A stretch of DNA of 64,000 bases from Pseudalkalibacillus hwajinpoensis. Its GTDB lineage: Bacteria > Bacillota > Bacilli > Bacillales > Guptibacillaceae. Numbering within the stretch: the first letter of the stretch is position 1; every line of letters starts with the position of its first letter. The notes beneath the pieces were generated by a model. It saw nothing but the letters and a program-made list of their open reading frames with translations. It ran no database searches and was not told the origin of the DNA. Positions 24,502 to 32,898 of this stretch are shown in pieces. The stretch spans positions 124,001 through 188,000 of the forward strand of contig NZ_JADFCM010000001.1 in NCBI RefSeq assembly GCF_015234585.1, in the 5' to 3' direction. The translations under genes were made by a program, and so were the position numbers.

Positions 24502-25419
24502 TTACAAAATGGGGTCGAAGTGCTTTAACTCAAGTGAAAGCGTGCAATCTTTTCCTGTGTCATACGAGCGGTTGCCGATTTGTGTTTTTAATTCAGTTAG
24601 GCAGTTTTCTTCGTTGTGCCAGTAATCATGAATAAGAGGCAGGATACTTGTTGCTTCTTCTTCCGCTTGCTCAAGCAGCTCTTCAAAGGTCGCGGTGGAT
24701 TCCTCGTCTTTAATAGCTGGATGGATCCAAGTGGTGCCTTCACGATTTAAATAATCTTCATTGCCAATTTGTTTTCGATAGGAAAAGGAAGAGACTTGTT
24801 TCTTTAAAAGTTGATTTTTCCATCCGTGTGGATCGAATAATATTTTTAGCGCAAGTACCATATCCCGATAAGATTGAGTAATATAGTCGTCTGGCATACG
24901 TTCAGCTGTTTCTGGATAAAAGGTTTGGATCAATTCATACAGCATGAGTTCAATAGGAGGATAGAGTGATTTGCCAATGTGAATCTCTTGGTAAACGGGT
25001 GTTTTCCACGTTTCTACATCTTTGTATTCTTTCATCAAAATGGTATCTATAATAATTTCAAGCTGTTGATGTCGGTTGCCTTCAAGACCGGCACGATAGT
25101 GGATATAAGGATGCGTGTTTCGATCAAGAATATGATGCGTCACAAAGCCAAGAATATATGCGCGAAGCATCGGATCGTCCTGCTTTCCGTATTCAATCAT
25201 CTCCATGAGGAATGAACCGCAATGATCTTGATGAAGAACAGATCCCGCTTCCTGAACAGGCTTATTCTTTTTCCAGGGCCAGAAATTATGATAAAAGAAA
25301 GGGTCAGGTCCCTGTGCACCAAGTCGAAAGAAAGGCAGGTCACCTTTGATCGTATTCCATATGCCGGCTTCCATCGCAGCTTCTTCTCCGAATAAAATAT
25401 GTGTCCAGACATTTGGCAT
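24502..25419 (-). CDS. Zinc-dependent phospholipase C-like protein
   Basis: This 305-aa protein matches the zinc-dependent phospholipase C family (PF00882 type). Metal-binding histidines appear in NVWTHILFGEEAA, GAQGPDPFFYHNFW, GFVTHHILDRNTHPYIHY and EGNRHQQLEIIID, in the family's usual order. No signal peptide is visible, unlike the secreted B. cereus enzyme, so it is probably cytoplasmic and the lipid substrate is unproven. AAGGAGGGG precedes the start. It is monocistronic. Confidence 0.8.
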   Translation of the reverse strand: MPNVWTHILFGEEAAMEAGIWNTIKGDLPFFRLGAQGPDPFFYHNFWPWKKNKPVQEAGSVLHQDHCGSFLMEMIEYGKQDDPMLRAYILGFVTHHILDRNTHPYIHYRAGLEGNRHQQLEIIIDTILMKEYKDVETWKTPVYQEIHIGKSLYPPIELMLYELIQTFYPETAERMPDDYITQSYRDMVLALKILFDPHGWKNQLLKKQVSSFSYRKQIGNEDYLNREGTTWIHPAIKDEESTATFEELLEQAEEEATSILPLIHDYWHNEENCLTELKTQIGNRSYDTGKDCTLSLELKHFDPIL

Positions 25420-25540
25420 CGATTTATCCCCTCCTTATATGTCTTTCTATTAGTATACCTGAAGAGAACCTGTCTTCTTGCCATAATCTTCAGAAAACAT
25501 TTCTCTTTCTTTTTCCCTTAAATTCATAAATTCAAGCATA

Positions 25541-25566
25541 TTAAAAGCCCGGCGCAGGCCGGGCTA
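25541..25566 (-). terminator. Terminator of the siderophore-binding protein gene
   Basis: AGCCCGGC/GCCGGGCT with a 4-base loop, followed by TTTT on the minus strand. Confidence 0.75.
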
Positions 25567-25577
25567 CACTTACTTCT

Positions 25578-26534
25578 TTATTTACTTAGAAAAACGTCTT
25601 CAATATCATCAAGCATCAAGTTAGCCGAAATGACGCCACCAGACGTATTCCAGATCGCATCACTCACCTCATGAACGTTACCGTCTTTGACAACTTGAAG
25701 ATTGTTCCATAATGGATCATTTGTCCATTCTTCCGCAGTGGAATTCGCTTCGCCATCTCCCGCTTCATACGTGAAGTAGAAGAGCACGTCGCCATCCATT
25801 TCTGGAATACGTTCTTTCGTTACTTCTTCAGCAAAATCTTCTTTTTGCTGTGATTTTGGACGATCAAAACCTAGCTGCTCAAGGATAACGCCAGAGAACG
25901 AGTCTTTGTAATAAATTCTTGTTTGTCCAGCTAGAAAACGAACAACCGACACTTTTTGATCAAGCTGATCGCCAAGTTCTTCACTCATGGAGTCAATGCG
26001 GTCGGTGTAAGCACTCATCACTTCTTCGCCTTTGTCTTCCATATTTAGTGCTTTAGCGTAGAATTTGAAATTCTCCTGCCAGTCGCCTTTCAACGTTTCT
26101 GAGTAAACGGTTGGAGCGATCGCGCTAAGCTGATCATAGATGTCTTCTTGACGTAATTTATTTCCGATTATGAGATCAGGTTTAAGTGCAGCGACAGCTT
26201 CAAGATTCACTTCACTTTCTGTTCCAACGACTTCAACATCTTTCATATCGTCCGAAATATGCTCATACCACGGGTCGCCGAGCCATGATTGTACTGCCCC
26301 AACTGGTGTTACTCCCATAGCAAGTAGTGCTTCTGTTCCTTCATTAGTTAAAATAACAACTTTTTCTGGCTTCTCTGGCACTTCTGTTTCACCCATTGCA
26401 TGTGAAACCGTTCGAGTAGACTCTTCTTCTTGCCCACTAGAGTTAGTAGCGTTTTCATTATTCCCACCTGTGCCGCACGCAGCAAGGATCATAAGTACAC
26501 TTAGACTAACGATGAGCCATCCTTTTTTTAACAT
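25578..26534 (-). CDS. Iron-siderophore ABC transporter substrate-binding lipoprotein
   Basis: This 318-aa surface lipoprotein captures ferric siderophores for the FecCD-type importer encoded divergently. It has a signal peptide with lipobox LAACG (Cys about 20), then a Ser/Asn-rich linker and a class III binding fold: VVILTNEGTEALLAMGVTPVGA, EVNLEAVAALKPDLIIG, IAPTVY. AAGGAGG precedes ATG 26534; an ATG 12 codons upstream is disfavoured. A Fur box overlaps its control region. The siderophore cannot be identified from sequence alone. Confidence 0.9.
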   Translation of the reverse strand: MLKKGWLIVSLSVLMILAACGTGGNNENATNSSGQEEESTRTVSHAMGETEVPEKPEKVVILTNEGTEALLAMGVTPVGAVQSWLGDPWYEHISDDMKDVEVVGTESEVNLEAVAALKPDLIIGNKLRQEDIYDQLSAIAPTVYSETLKGDWQENFKFYAKALNMEDKGEEVMSAYTDRIDSMSEELGDQLDQKVSVVRFLAGQTRIYYKDSFSGVILEQLGFDRPKSQQKEDFAEEVTKERIPEMDGDVLFYFTYEAGDGEANSTAEEWTNDPLWNNLQVVKDGNVHEVSDAIWNTSGGVISANLMLDDIEDVFLSK

Positions 26535-26554
26535 ATGTATATCCTCCTTGTCAT

Positions 26555-26569
26555 TGATAATCGTTTTCA
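26555..26569. promoter_or_regulatory. Fur box, binding-protein side
   Basis: TGATAATCGTTTTCA matches the B. subtilis 7-1-7 Fur box TGATAATNATTATCA at 12 of 14 defined bases. Confidence 0.7.
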
Positions 26570-26617
26570 TTTACGATGTAATCATACTGAATTGTCACAA
26601 ATTAGTCAACAGGTAAA

Positions 26618-26632
26618 TGAGAGTGATTCTCA
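26618..26632. promoter_or_regulatory. Fur box, permease side
   Basis: TGAGAGTGATTCTCA is a perfect 7-1-7 palindrome matching the Fur box with G/C at three positions. It lies just upstream of the permease operon promoter. Confidence 0.7.
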
Positions 26633-26638
26633 TATTCA

Positions 26639-26667
26639 TTGACACGTTTTCATTCTTTTCTTAAACT
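26639..26667 (+). promoter_or_regulatory. Candidate promoter of the siderophore permease operon
   Basis: TTGACA and TAAACT are separated by 17 bases, with the -35 seven bases beyond a Fur box. Confidence 0.5.
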
Positions 26668-26700
26668 TAAAAAGGATGATAAAGAAAGGGATTAACCTTT

Positions 26701-27711
26701 ATGACGCATAAATTACACTCGATGAATAAAAAATGGTTCGGATTAGCAGTTGGCTTGTTGCTTGTCATAATACTGATGCTTGCGAGCGTGGTCTATGGCT
26801 TAACAAGTATTACATGGACAACGGCCTGGCAAGCCTTTACGCAGTTTAATGGAAGCAATGAACATATTATCATTATCGAAAATCGCGTTCCGAGAGCACT
26901 GATCGGGGCTGCCGTAGGCGCAAGTCTTGCTGTCGCGGGTGCTTTGATGCAGGCGATTACTCGAAATCCTCTTGCTTCGCCGTCCATATTAGGCGTAAAT
27001 GCGGGGGCGAGTTTTGTGATTGTGATTGCGGTCACCTTTTTCTCTGTTACGTCACTTGCAGCATTTAGCTGGTTAGCGTTTCTTGGAGCTGCGTTCGCCT
27101 CCATCGTCGTGTACGTGCTTGGCTCATTTGGTAGAGAAGGGCTTACACCGATGAAGCTGACCCTTGCCGGTGCGGCCATTGCGGCGATGTTTTCCTCATT
27201 AACGCAAGGAATGCTTGTGTTGAATGAGAAAGCGCTTGAAGATGTTCTCTTCTGGCTTGCTGGCTCGATTGAAGGGCGCAGTTTAAATATGCTTTACTCG
27301 GTTATTCCTTATATTGGACTTGGCTTAGTCGGTGCGCTTTTGATCAGTCCGAAAATTAACACTCTGGTGATTGGAGAAGATGTCGCAAAAGGACTTGGAC
27401 AACGTACCCTGCTTGTCAAAGCTTTCGCAGCACTTTTTATCGTTTTTCTTGCTGGAGGATCAGTAGCCGTAGCCGGACCGATTGGCTTTATTGGCATCGT
27501 CGTACCTCACGTTGCTCGTTTTTTTACTGGACCGGATTATCGCTGGATCATTCCGTATAGCGCAATCATTGGGGCGATTCTTTTGTTATCAGCTGATATT
27601 GCCGCTCGGTATGTGATCATGCCACTTGAAGCGCCGGTTGGTGTACTAACGGCTGTCATCGGAACGCCATTTTTCATTTATATTGCTCGAAGGGAGTTTA
27701 AACAGCTATGA
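26701..27711 (+). CDS. FecCD-family iron-siderophore permease, subunit 1
   Basis: This 336-aa inner-membrane permease has about ten helices and forms half of the iron channel. Family motifs are RVPRALIGAAVGASLAVAGALMQ (about 63-85), NPLASPSILGVNAGA, VAGPIGFIGIVVPHVAR (about 260-276) that contacts the ATPase, and ADIAARYVIMPLEAPVGVLTAVIG. It is first of four genes transcribed together (permease, permease, ATPase, reductase). Its stop overlaps the next start by 4 bases. Confidence 0.92.
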   Translation: MTHKLHSMNKKWFGLAVGLLLVIILMLASVVYGLTSITWTTAWQAFTQFNGSNEHIIIIENRVPRALIGAAVGASLAVAGALMQAITRNPLASPSILGVNAGASFVIVIAVTFFSVTSLAAFSWLAFLGAAFASIVVYVLGSFGREGLTPMKLTLAGAAIAAMFSSLTQGMLVLNEKALEDVLFWLAGSIEGRSLNMLYSVIPYIGLGLVGALLISPKINTLVIGEDVAKGLGQRTLLVKAFAALFIVFLAGGSVAVAGPIGFIGIVVPHVARFFTGPDYRWIIPYSAIIGAILLLSADIAARYVIMPLEAPVGVLTAVIGTPFFIYIARREFKQL

Positions 27712-28757
27712 TGAAATACACTTCCTTTCGAATGAAAGCTGTTTCTTTTCTACTAGATCGCCGCTCGCTTTGGGTGATAGCGGGACTGACTGGCGCTGTT
27801 ATCATCATCGCATTACTTAGTATTGGCCTTGGGGAGATATTTATGACCCCGGCTGAAGTGGTGAAGGCGCTATTTGGTTATGGTAATGAAATGAATGAGC
27901 TTGTTGTGAAGCAGTTCCGCTTTCCTAGGATCGCCATGTCCATTTTGGCTGGCGCGGCGCTTGCAGTATCTGGCGCTATTCTTCAAGGAATGATTCGGAA
28001 CCCACTTGCGTCACCTGATATTCTTGGCATCACTTGGGGCGGTGCACTTGCGACGATTGGTTTTCTAACGATCTTTAGTGATAAAGCGAATGCCCTTACG
28101 GTAAGCATTCAATGGTTGCCGCTCGCTTCCTTTATCGGCGCTATTTTAGCAGGATTTCTTGTGTTTGGTTTATCATGGAAAAATGGTATTTCACCGATTC
28201 GATTAGTGCTGATTGGGATCGGGTTAACGGCATTGTTGCAGGCGCTAACGACATTATTGATGATTATCGGTCCTATTTACAGAGCGTCTGATGCAAACAT
28301 CTGGATTACGGGCAGTGTCCACGGAACGAACGGCCAGGATGTTCTGACGCTGCTGCCGTGGGTAGTCGTTCTGATGATTATTTTAATGGTTTACTCAAGA
28401 CGGGTGAATTTGCAAGAGCTTGGGGATGATGTAGCAAGAAGTGCAGGAGCGATGCTTTTAAAAGACCGCATTGCGTTACTGTTAATTAGCACGGCGCTTG
28501 CAGGAGGGGCTGTTGCATTTGCTGGTGGAGTCGGATTCGTAGGTTTAATGGCACCGCATATTGCGAGAAAGCTCGTCGGATCGTCTTTCGGTGTAGTTGT
28601 GCCGGTGGCTGCGCTTGTTGGTAGTATACTTGTGATGATTGCTGACTTAATTGGCCGCACGCTTTTTTCACCTTTGGAGGTTCCGGCTGGTGTATTCACA
28701 GCGGCGATTGGAGCACCGTATTTTATCTATTTATTGATTCGATCGAGAAACAAATGA
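27708..28757 (+). CDS. FecCD-family iron-siderophore permease, subunit 2
   Basis: This 349-aa protein is the second channel half, forming a heterodimer with the preceding product. It has the same fold and motifs: RFPRIAMSILAGAALAVSGAILQG (about 72-95), NPLASPDILGITWGGALA, FAGGVGFVGLMAPHIARKLVG, and a terminal PLEVPAGVFTAAIGAPYFIYLL. It begins in the upstream stop codon (ATGA) and is followed 15 bases later by the ATPase. Confidence 0.92.
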   Translation: MMKYTSFRMKAVSFLLDRRSLWVIAGLTGAVIIIALLSIGLGEIFMTPAEVVKALFGYGNEMNELVVKQFRFPRIAMSILAGAALAVSGAILQGMIRNPLASPDILGITWGGALATIGFLTIFSDKANALTVSIQWLPLASFIGAILAGFLVFGLSWKNGISPIRLVLIGIGLTALLQALTTLLMIIGPIYRASDANIWITGSVHGTNGQDVLTLLPWVVVLMIILMVYSRRVNLQELGDDVARSAGAMLLKDRIALLLISTALAGGAVAFAGGVGFVGLMAPHIARKLVGSSFGVVVPVAALVGSILVMIADLIGRTLFSPLEVPAGVFTAAIGAPYFIYLLIRSRNK

Positions 28758-28772
28758 TGAGGAGGTGGCGAC

Positions 28773-29573
28773 GTGTACGCACTGCAAACGAAAGATTTAA
28801 CGCTTGGATATGGAGAACAAACCGTTATCGATCAGCTGAACTTATTGATTCCTAAAGGAGAGATGAGCGTTCTCATTGGTGGAAATGGATGTGGCAAATC
28901 AACGCTATTACGAAGTCTAGCTCGACTTCTAAAGCCGCATTCTGGAGGAATTGTTCTTGATGGAGAGGCTATTGCGAATAAGCCAACAAAGGAAATCGCT
29001 CGGAAAATGGCTATCCTTCCACAGTCACCAGTCGCACCTGAAGGCCTCACAGTTCTGCAGCTCGTTAAGCAAGGACGGTATCCTTATCAAACGTGGTTTA
29101 GTCAATGGTCTGAAGCGGACGAAGATGCCGTTCAAAACGCGCTAAAAGCAACGCACATGGAAGAGTTTGCTGAGCGTAATGTTGATTCCCTTTCTGGAGG
29201 ACAGCGGCAACGTGCCTGGATTGCGCTTACCCTTGCTCAGGATACGGATATTATATTACTTGATGAACCAACAACGTACTTGGACCTCGCTCACCAAGTG
29301 GAGGTACTCGATTTACTATTTGAATTGAATAAAGAGGATAACCGGACCATTCTAATGGTTCTTCACGACTTAAACCTCGCTTGTCGCTATGCCGACCATA
29401 TTATTGCTGTGAAGGATAAGGGCATTTATGATCAGGGAAAACCTGAAGAGATCGTGAATGAAGAGCTTGTGAAGCATGTGTTTGGGCTTCAATGTAACAT
29501 TATCGAGGATCCGCTATTCGGTACACCGCTTTGTGTACCACATGGCAAAGGGAGGAAGGTAAATGGTTACTGA
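28773..29573 (+). CDS. Iron-siderophore ABC transporter ATP-binding protein (FecE type)
   Basis: This 266-aa ATPase powers the permease pair. The Walker A is GGNGCGKSTLL (about 36-46), the Q-loop lies in LPQSPVAP, the signature is LSGGQRQRAW, the Walker B is IILLDEPTTYLD, and the switch His is in VLHDLNLA. It starts with GTG after AGGAGG. Its last 11 bases overlap the FhuF-like gene. Confidence 0.93.
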   Translation: MYALQTKDLTLGYGEQTVIDQLNLLIPKGEMSVLIGGNGCGKSTLLRSLARLLKPHSGGIVLDGEAIANKPTKEIARKMAILPQSPVAPEGLTVLQLVKQGRYPYQTWFSQWSEADEDAVQNALKATHMEEFAERNVDSLSGGQRQRAWIALTLAQDTDIILLDEPTTYLDLAHQVEVLDLLFELNKEDNRTILMVLHDLNLACRYADHIIAVKDKGIYDQGKPEEIVNEELVKHVFGLQCNIIEDPLFGTPLCVPHGKGRKVNGY

Positions 29574-30309
29574 GCACCCGGTGTTTACGAGAGACGAGAA
29601 AGAAAGGCTGGAACAGTTTCGCCTGACTGTGGGTGAAAGCAGTGCAAGTTTAGTGCAGCTACACGATGAGCATCACTTAAAAGGTCTTCTTGAAAAGCTC
29701 GTGGAGGATGGCCATTTTCCATCTATAATTGTGGCGGGATCACAGTTTATGAAAAGATATGGTTTTATGACGGTTGTGCCGATACTGTATGCTTTTACGA
29801 TGTGGGATAAAGCGATTCTGGCAGGACCTAATGAGCTTTGCTATGAAGTTGATACAGATGCGGAGCCGTGGATGATGAAGCTTATGATTGATAACGACGT
29901 AGACGTCACCATTATTCAGAAAGATCGTGTTGAAATAAGAGCAGCACTTGCCAATAAACTGATTAACGAGAACCTTGCTCCATTTGTTGAAGCAATGGTG
30001 AAAGCGACGAAATTATCAGCGGCGATTCTATGGGAGAATGTGTCCATTTACTTGTTCTGGCTCTATGAAACTCTGATGCCATCTGAGGGAAAAGAGGTAC
30101 AAGTGCGTCGAGCTAAAGAAGACTTTCATTTCCTTCTCAAGGAGTTTAACTGCACAAGTTTCACCTGCGGCGCAAACCCGTTCATGCCGTATTATGCAGA
30201 GAAAGTGAAGCGTGAAGAAGGAGAGATCCGCTTCCGCCGTACTTGCTGTTTGTACGATCAAGTATCGGAAGGTGGCGCGTACTGTAAGACGTGTCCTAAA
30301 GCGCGCTAG
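29563..30309 (+). CDS. FhuF-like ferric-siderophore reductase
   Basis: This 248-aa cytoplasmic iron-sulfur protein probably releases iron from the siderophore by reduction. The C-terminus carries two adjacent cysteines, then CKTC (RRTCCLYDQ...AYCKTCP), a [2Fe-2S] ligand set of the FhuF type, here with 11 residues between the CC and CxxC pairs. The upstream region resembles the FhuF/IucC C-terminal domain (ENLAPFVEAMVKATKLS, WENVSIYLFWLYE). It is last of the Fur-controlled operon and overlaps the ATPase gene by 11 bases. The reducing role is inferred from the family. Confidence 0.82.
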   Translation: MVTEHPVFTRDEKERLEQFRLTVGESSASLVQLHDEHHLKGLLEKLVEDGHFPSIIVAGSQFMKRYGFMTVVPILYAFTMWDKAILAGPNELCYEVDTDAEPWMMKLMIDNDVDVTIIQKDRVEIRAALANKLINENLAPFVEAMVKATKLSAAILWENVSIYLFWLYETLMPSEGKEVQVRRAKEDFHFLLKEFNCTSFTCGANPFMPYYAEKVKREEGEIRFRRTCCLYDQVSEGGAYCKTCPKAR

Positions 30310-30351
30310 GAGTGGTGACAGGCACCACCCGGTTTAGCTCGAATACTGTCG

Positions 30352-30397
30352 AAATAGCTTGGCGTCCCCCGAACGGGGGTCGCCAAGCTATTTTTTC
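30352..30397. terminator. Strong convergent terminator
   Basis: Arms of about 19 bp (AAATAGCTTGGCGTCCCCC and its complement with one mismatch) and a 4-base loop are followed by TTTTTT. It also ends the converging DMT gene. Confidence 0.9.
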
Positions 30398-31281
30398 GGT
30401 TTTCTTTTGTAGGTGTAGCTTCTTATAAAGAGATAAAGACCGGCAATGATTATTCCGCCACCAATCCATTGCATCGTATGCAATGTTTCGCCAAGGATAA
30501 AATAGGCGAGAATACTAGCTCCGATCGGTTCAAATAGGATGCTCATTGAAATGACATTCACGCTCACCCACTTCACAGCCCAATTTAATAGAGAATGACC
30601 GAGAAGCGTTGGGAATATCGCGAGCAAGATGAAATATCCCCAGTCTGTAGCTGGATAAGTAAAGAACGGGTAGCGTAATACAACGTTATAAATGATAAGC
30701 GTAAGAGCAGCGATGCCATACACGATAAAGGTGTATGGCATCAGATCCAGACGCTTTCGAATGTTCTGACCGAACAAGAGGTATCCAGTTACCATGGCAC
30801 ATGCTGTCAGGGCTAAAAGATCTCCCCACAGAGCCATTCCACTAATCTTGAAATCCCCCCAGCTGATCACAATAGAGCCGGTCACAGCGGTCACCCCTCC
30901 AGCAATAGCTAGAAGGGTGAGTTTTTCTTTGAAGAAAAGATACGTACCGATAAAGGCAAACAGCGGCTGTAATGTGACAAGAACAACAGAGCTTGCAACG
31001 GACGTGTAGTTGAGCGACTCAAACCAGAGAATAAAGTGAAAGGCGAGACTAACGCCTGCAAGACTTCCGAATCCCCAATCAGAAGCTTTAATATGACGAA
31101 AGGCGTTTCGATAGCTTCGTAGGATAATCGGTAGCATAATAAGTATGGCAAAAACGAGACGGTACATCGCAATAATCGAAGCTTGAGCAGTTGCTAGCTT
31201 GACGATGACGGCGGAAGTGGAGATAAATAGGATTGCGATCATAATGGCGATGTATGGCTTCGTATGTTGGTTTTTAAACAA
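30388..31281 (-). CDS. EamA-family (DMT) transporter
   Basis: This 297-aa protein has ten helices in two EamA repeats (IAIMIAILFISTSAVIVKL, and MALWGDLLALTACAMVTGYLLFG starting the second). Each ends with the family's typical closing stretch, for example LFEPIGASILAYFILGE. It probably exports an amino acid or metabolite; the substrate is unknown. The start is TTG with GGAGG 12 bases upstream, a slightly long spacing. The stop lies in the shared terminator. Confidence 0.85.
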   Translation of the reverse strand: MFKNQHTKPYIAIMIAILFISTSAVIVKLATAQASIIAMYRLVFAILIMLPIILRSYRNAFRHIKASDWGFGSLAGVSLAFHFILWFESLNYTSVASSVVLVTLQPLFAFIGTYLFFKEKLTLLAIAGGVTAVTGSIVISWGDFKISGMALWGDLLALTACAMVTGYLLFGQNIRKRLDLMPYTFIVYGIAALTLIIYNVVLRYPFFTYPATDWGYFILLAIFPTLLGHSLLNWAVKWVSVNVISMSILFEPIGASILAYFILGETLHTMQWIGGGIIIAGLYLFIRSYTYKRKPKK

Positions 31282-31305
31282 TGGGATTCAATCCTCCATT
31301 ACGAC

Positions 31306-32754
31306 TTAAACGAGTTCTGCTTCAGCCTCGGCTTTTTGATCATGCTGCACACAGCGGTTATACCCGCCGATGCGCTGTTCAATTTGCTCCCCTAGCTGAA
31401 AAAGCGCTTCTTCATGACCAACGCGGCTTACTAGCTGTACACCGATTGGAAGGCCTTCTTTACTAGTTCCGATTGGAATTGTAAGAGAAGGGAGCCCCCA
31501 CACATTCGCATACGCAATGTAAGGCATATAGTTCAAGAAAGTTTTACGAATGGAGAAAAGTTCTTGATACAATTCTCCGTGAAGCGGTGCCGGTGAATGA
31601 TAGACTGGCATAATTAAGATTCGGTCGTCCAAATAATCTTCTAAAATCTCATCTCCACGCTTTAGCGAAGCATGGATTTGTTTAATTTGTTTTTGGTTAG
31701 GCTTGAAAAGCTTCGTTCCAATAAGCGCCCACGATAAGTAGGAATGTACATCTGAACTACGGAAAAGCTTTTCCTTCATGTATTCACCGATTGGACTTGC
31801 TTTATCGTTTTCTAACATAAGCTTAGCCATATCGGCTCCCCCGTCGATCGACATCATTTGTTGCCACATGAGAGCGGCTTCTTCAAAAAATGGGGGATTT
31901 GCCTGCTCTTCAGAAAGCTCGCCATCAAACGCATCCCTTATGGTTGTGATCAATTGAAACGTTTCACGATTAATCGGATAGCGATGGTGAGGAACTGGGT
32001 AGACGAGTTTAAAATCTGCAAGGTTACGTTCAGGTGGTTGTTCATGAGCGATAATCTGGTTAATCAATCTCGCATCTTGAACAGACTTGCTCATCGCACC
32101 AATTCCTAGCATGCGTTCTTGCTCTGGCTTATCAACAAAAGGAAAATTTCCTTCTTGAGATACCTGACGATTGCCGGATTTAAAGCCAATAATGCCATTA
32201 AAATGTGAGGGAAATCGAATCGAGCCGCCGATGTCAGCACCGAGACCAACTGCGGCACCGCCTGCAGCGATTAAAGCGCCTTCCCCACCGCTGGATCCAC
32301 CTGCTGTTCTTGAGGTGTCCCACGGGTTATTCGTTCTGCCGTAATGCTTATTATCCGTTTCCTGACAAAAACAAAGGGCAGGTGTATTCGTTTTTCCGAG
32401 TATAATGGCACCTTCTTCGCGAAGGCGACTGACAACCTCAGCATCTTTCTTCTCGCGAGAGCCTGCACGATACCCGAGGCCTCCTGTTGTTGTCATGTTC
32501 GCTACATGAAAGCACTCTTTTACACTAATTGGAACGCCAAACAGTCGCCCTTTAGCATCTCCTGTAGTGAGGGTATAATCTGCTTTTCTAGCTTCTTCTA
32601 TAGCTTGATCAAAGCGATCTTCTACAAGGCAATTTAAGGCTGGGTTAATGGCATTTAGGTGATCAATATACGTTCTAACAGCATGGTACGATGAAATTTC
32701 TCTGTTGGAAATCTTCTTCGATAGGGACAAGGCATCCATTTCTAATAGTTTCAT
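31306..32754 (-). CDS. Amidase signature family hydrolase
   Basis: This 482-aa enzyme hydrolyses an amide or acts as a GatA-like amidase. The Ser-Ser-Lys triad is visible: catalytic Lys in PISVKECFHVAN (about 77-88), the cis-Ser in TAGGSSGGEGAL (about 150-161) and the nucleophile in GLGADIGGSIRFPS (about 171-184). No gatB or gatC lies nearby, so it is a stand-alone amidase of unknown substrate. GGAGGGATAGC precedes the ATG. The downstream DMT gene, 24 bases away on the same strand, may be cotranscribed. Confidence 0.87.
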   Translation of the reverse strand: MKLLEMDALSLSKKISNREISSYHAVRTYIDHLNAINPALNCLVEDRFDQAIEEARKADYTLTTGDAKGRLFGVPISVKECFHVANMTTTGGLGYRAGSREKKDAEVVSRLREEGAIILGKTNTPALCFCQETDNKHYGRTNNPWDTSRTAGGSSGGEGALIAAGGAAVGLGADIGGSIRFPSHFNGIIGFKSGNRQVSQEGNFPFVDKPEQERMLGIGAMSKSVQDARLINQIIAHEQPPERNLADFKLVYPVPHHRYPINRETFQLITTIRDAFDGELSEEQANPPFFEEAALMWQQMMSIDGGADMAKLMLENDKASPIGEYMKEKLFRSSDVHSYLSWALIGTKLFKPNQKQIKQIHASLKRGDEILEDYLDDRILIMPVYHSPAPLHGELYQELFSIRKTFLNYMPYIAYANVWGLPSLTIPIGTSKEGLPIGVQLVSRVGHEEALFQLGEQIEQRIGGYNRCVQHDQKAEAEAELV

Positions 32755-32852
32755 GCTATCCCTCCATATTTTACCGGCCTACCCTCCGGCATCAGTACAT
32801 TACTGTATTCGTCTTGAACGTACAAAATCCTTTAAATCGAGACGTCACTCAA

Positions 32853-32890
32853 TAGAAAAGGCATTTCATCTATGTCGAAATGCCTTTTCC
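32853..32890. terminator. Terminator between radical SAM and amidase genes
   Basis: GAAAAGGCATTTC/GAAATGCCTTTTC with a 9-base loop. Confidence 0.75.
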
Positions 32891-32898
32891 CTTCAGCC

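Noticed and set aside
32344..32637. Plus-strand ORFs inside the amidase gene
   Set aside because: They are antisense to the Ser-Ser-Lys catalytic region, which is intact in the minus frame.
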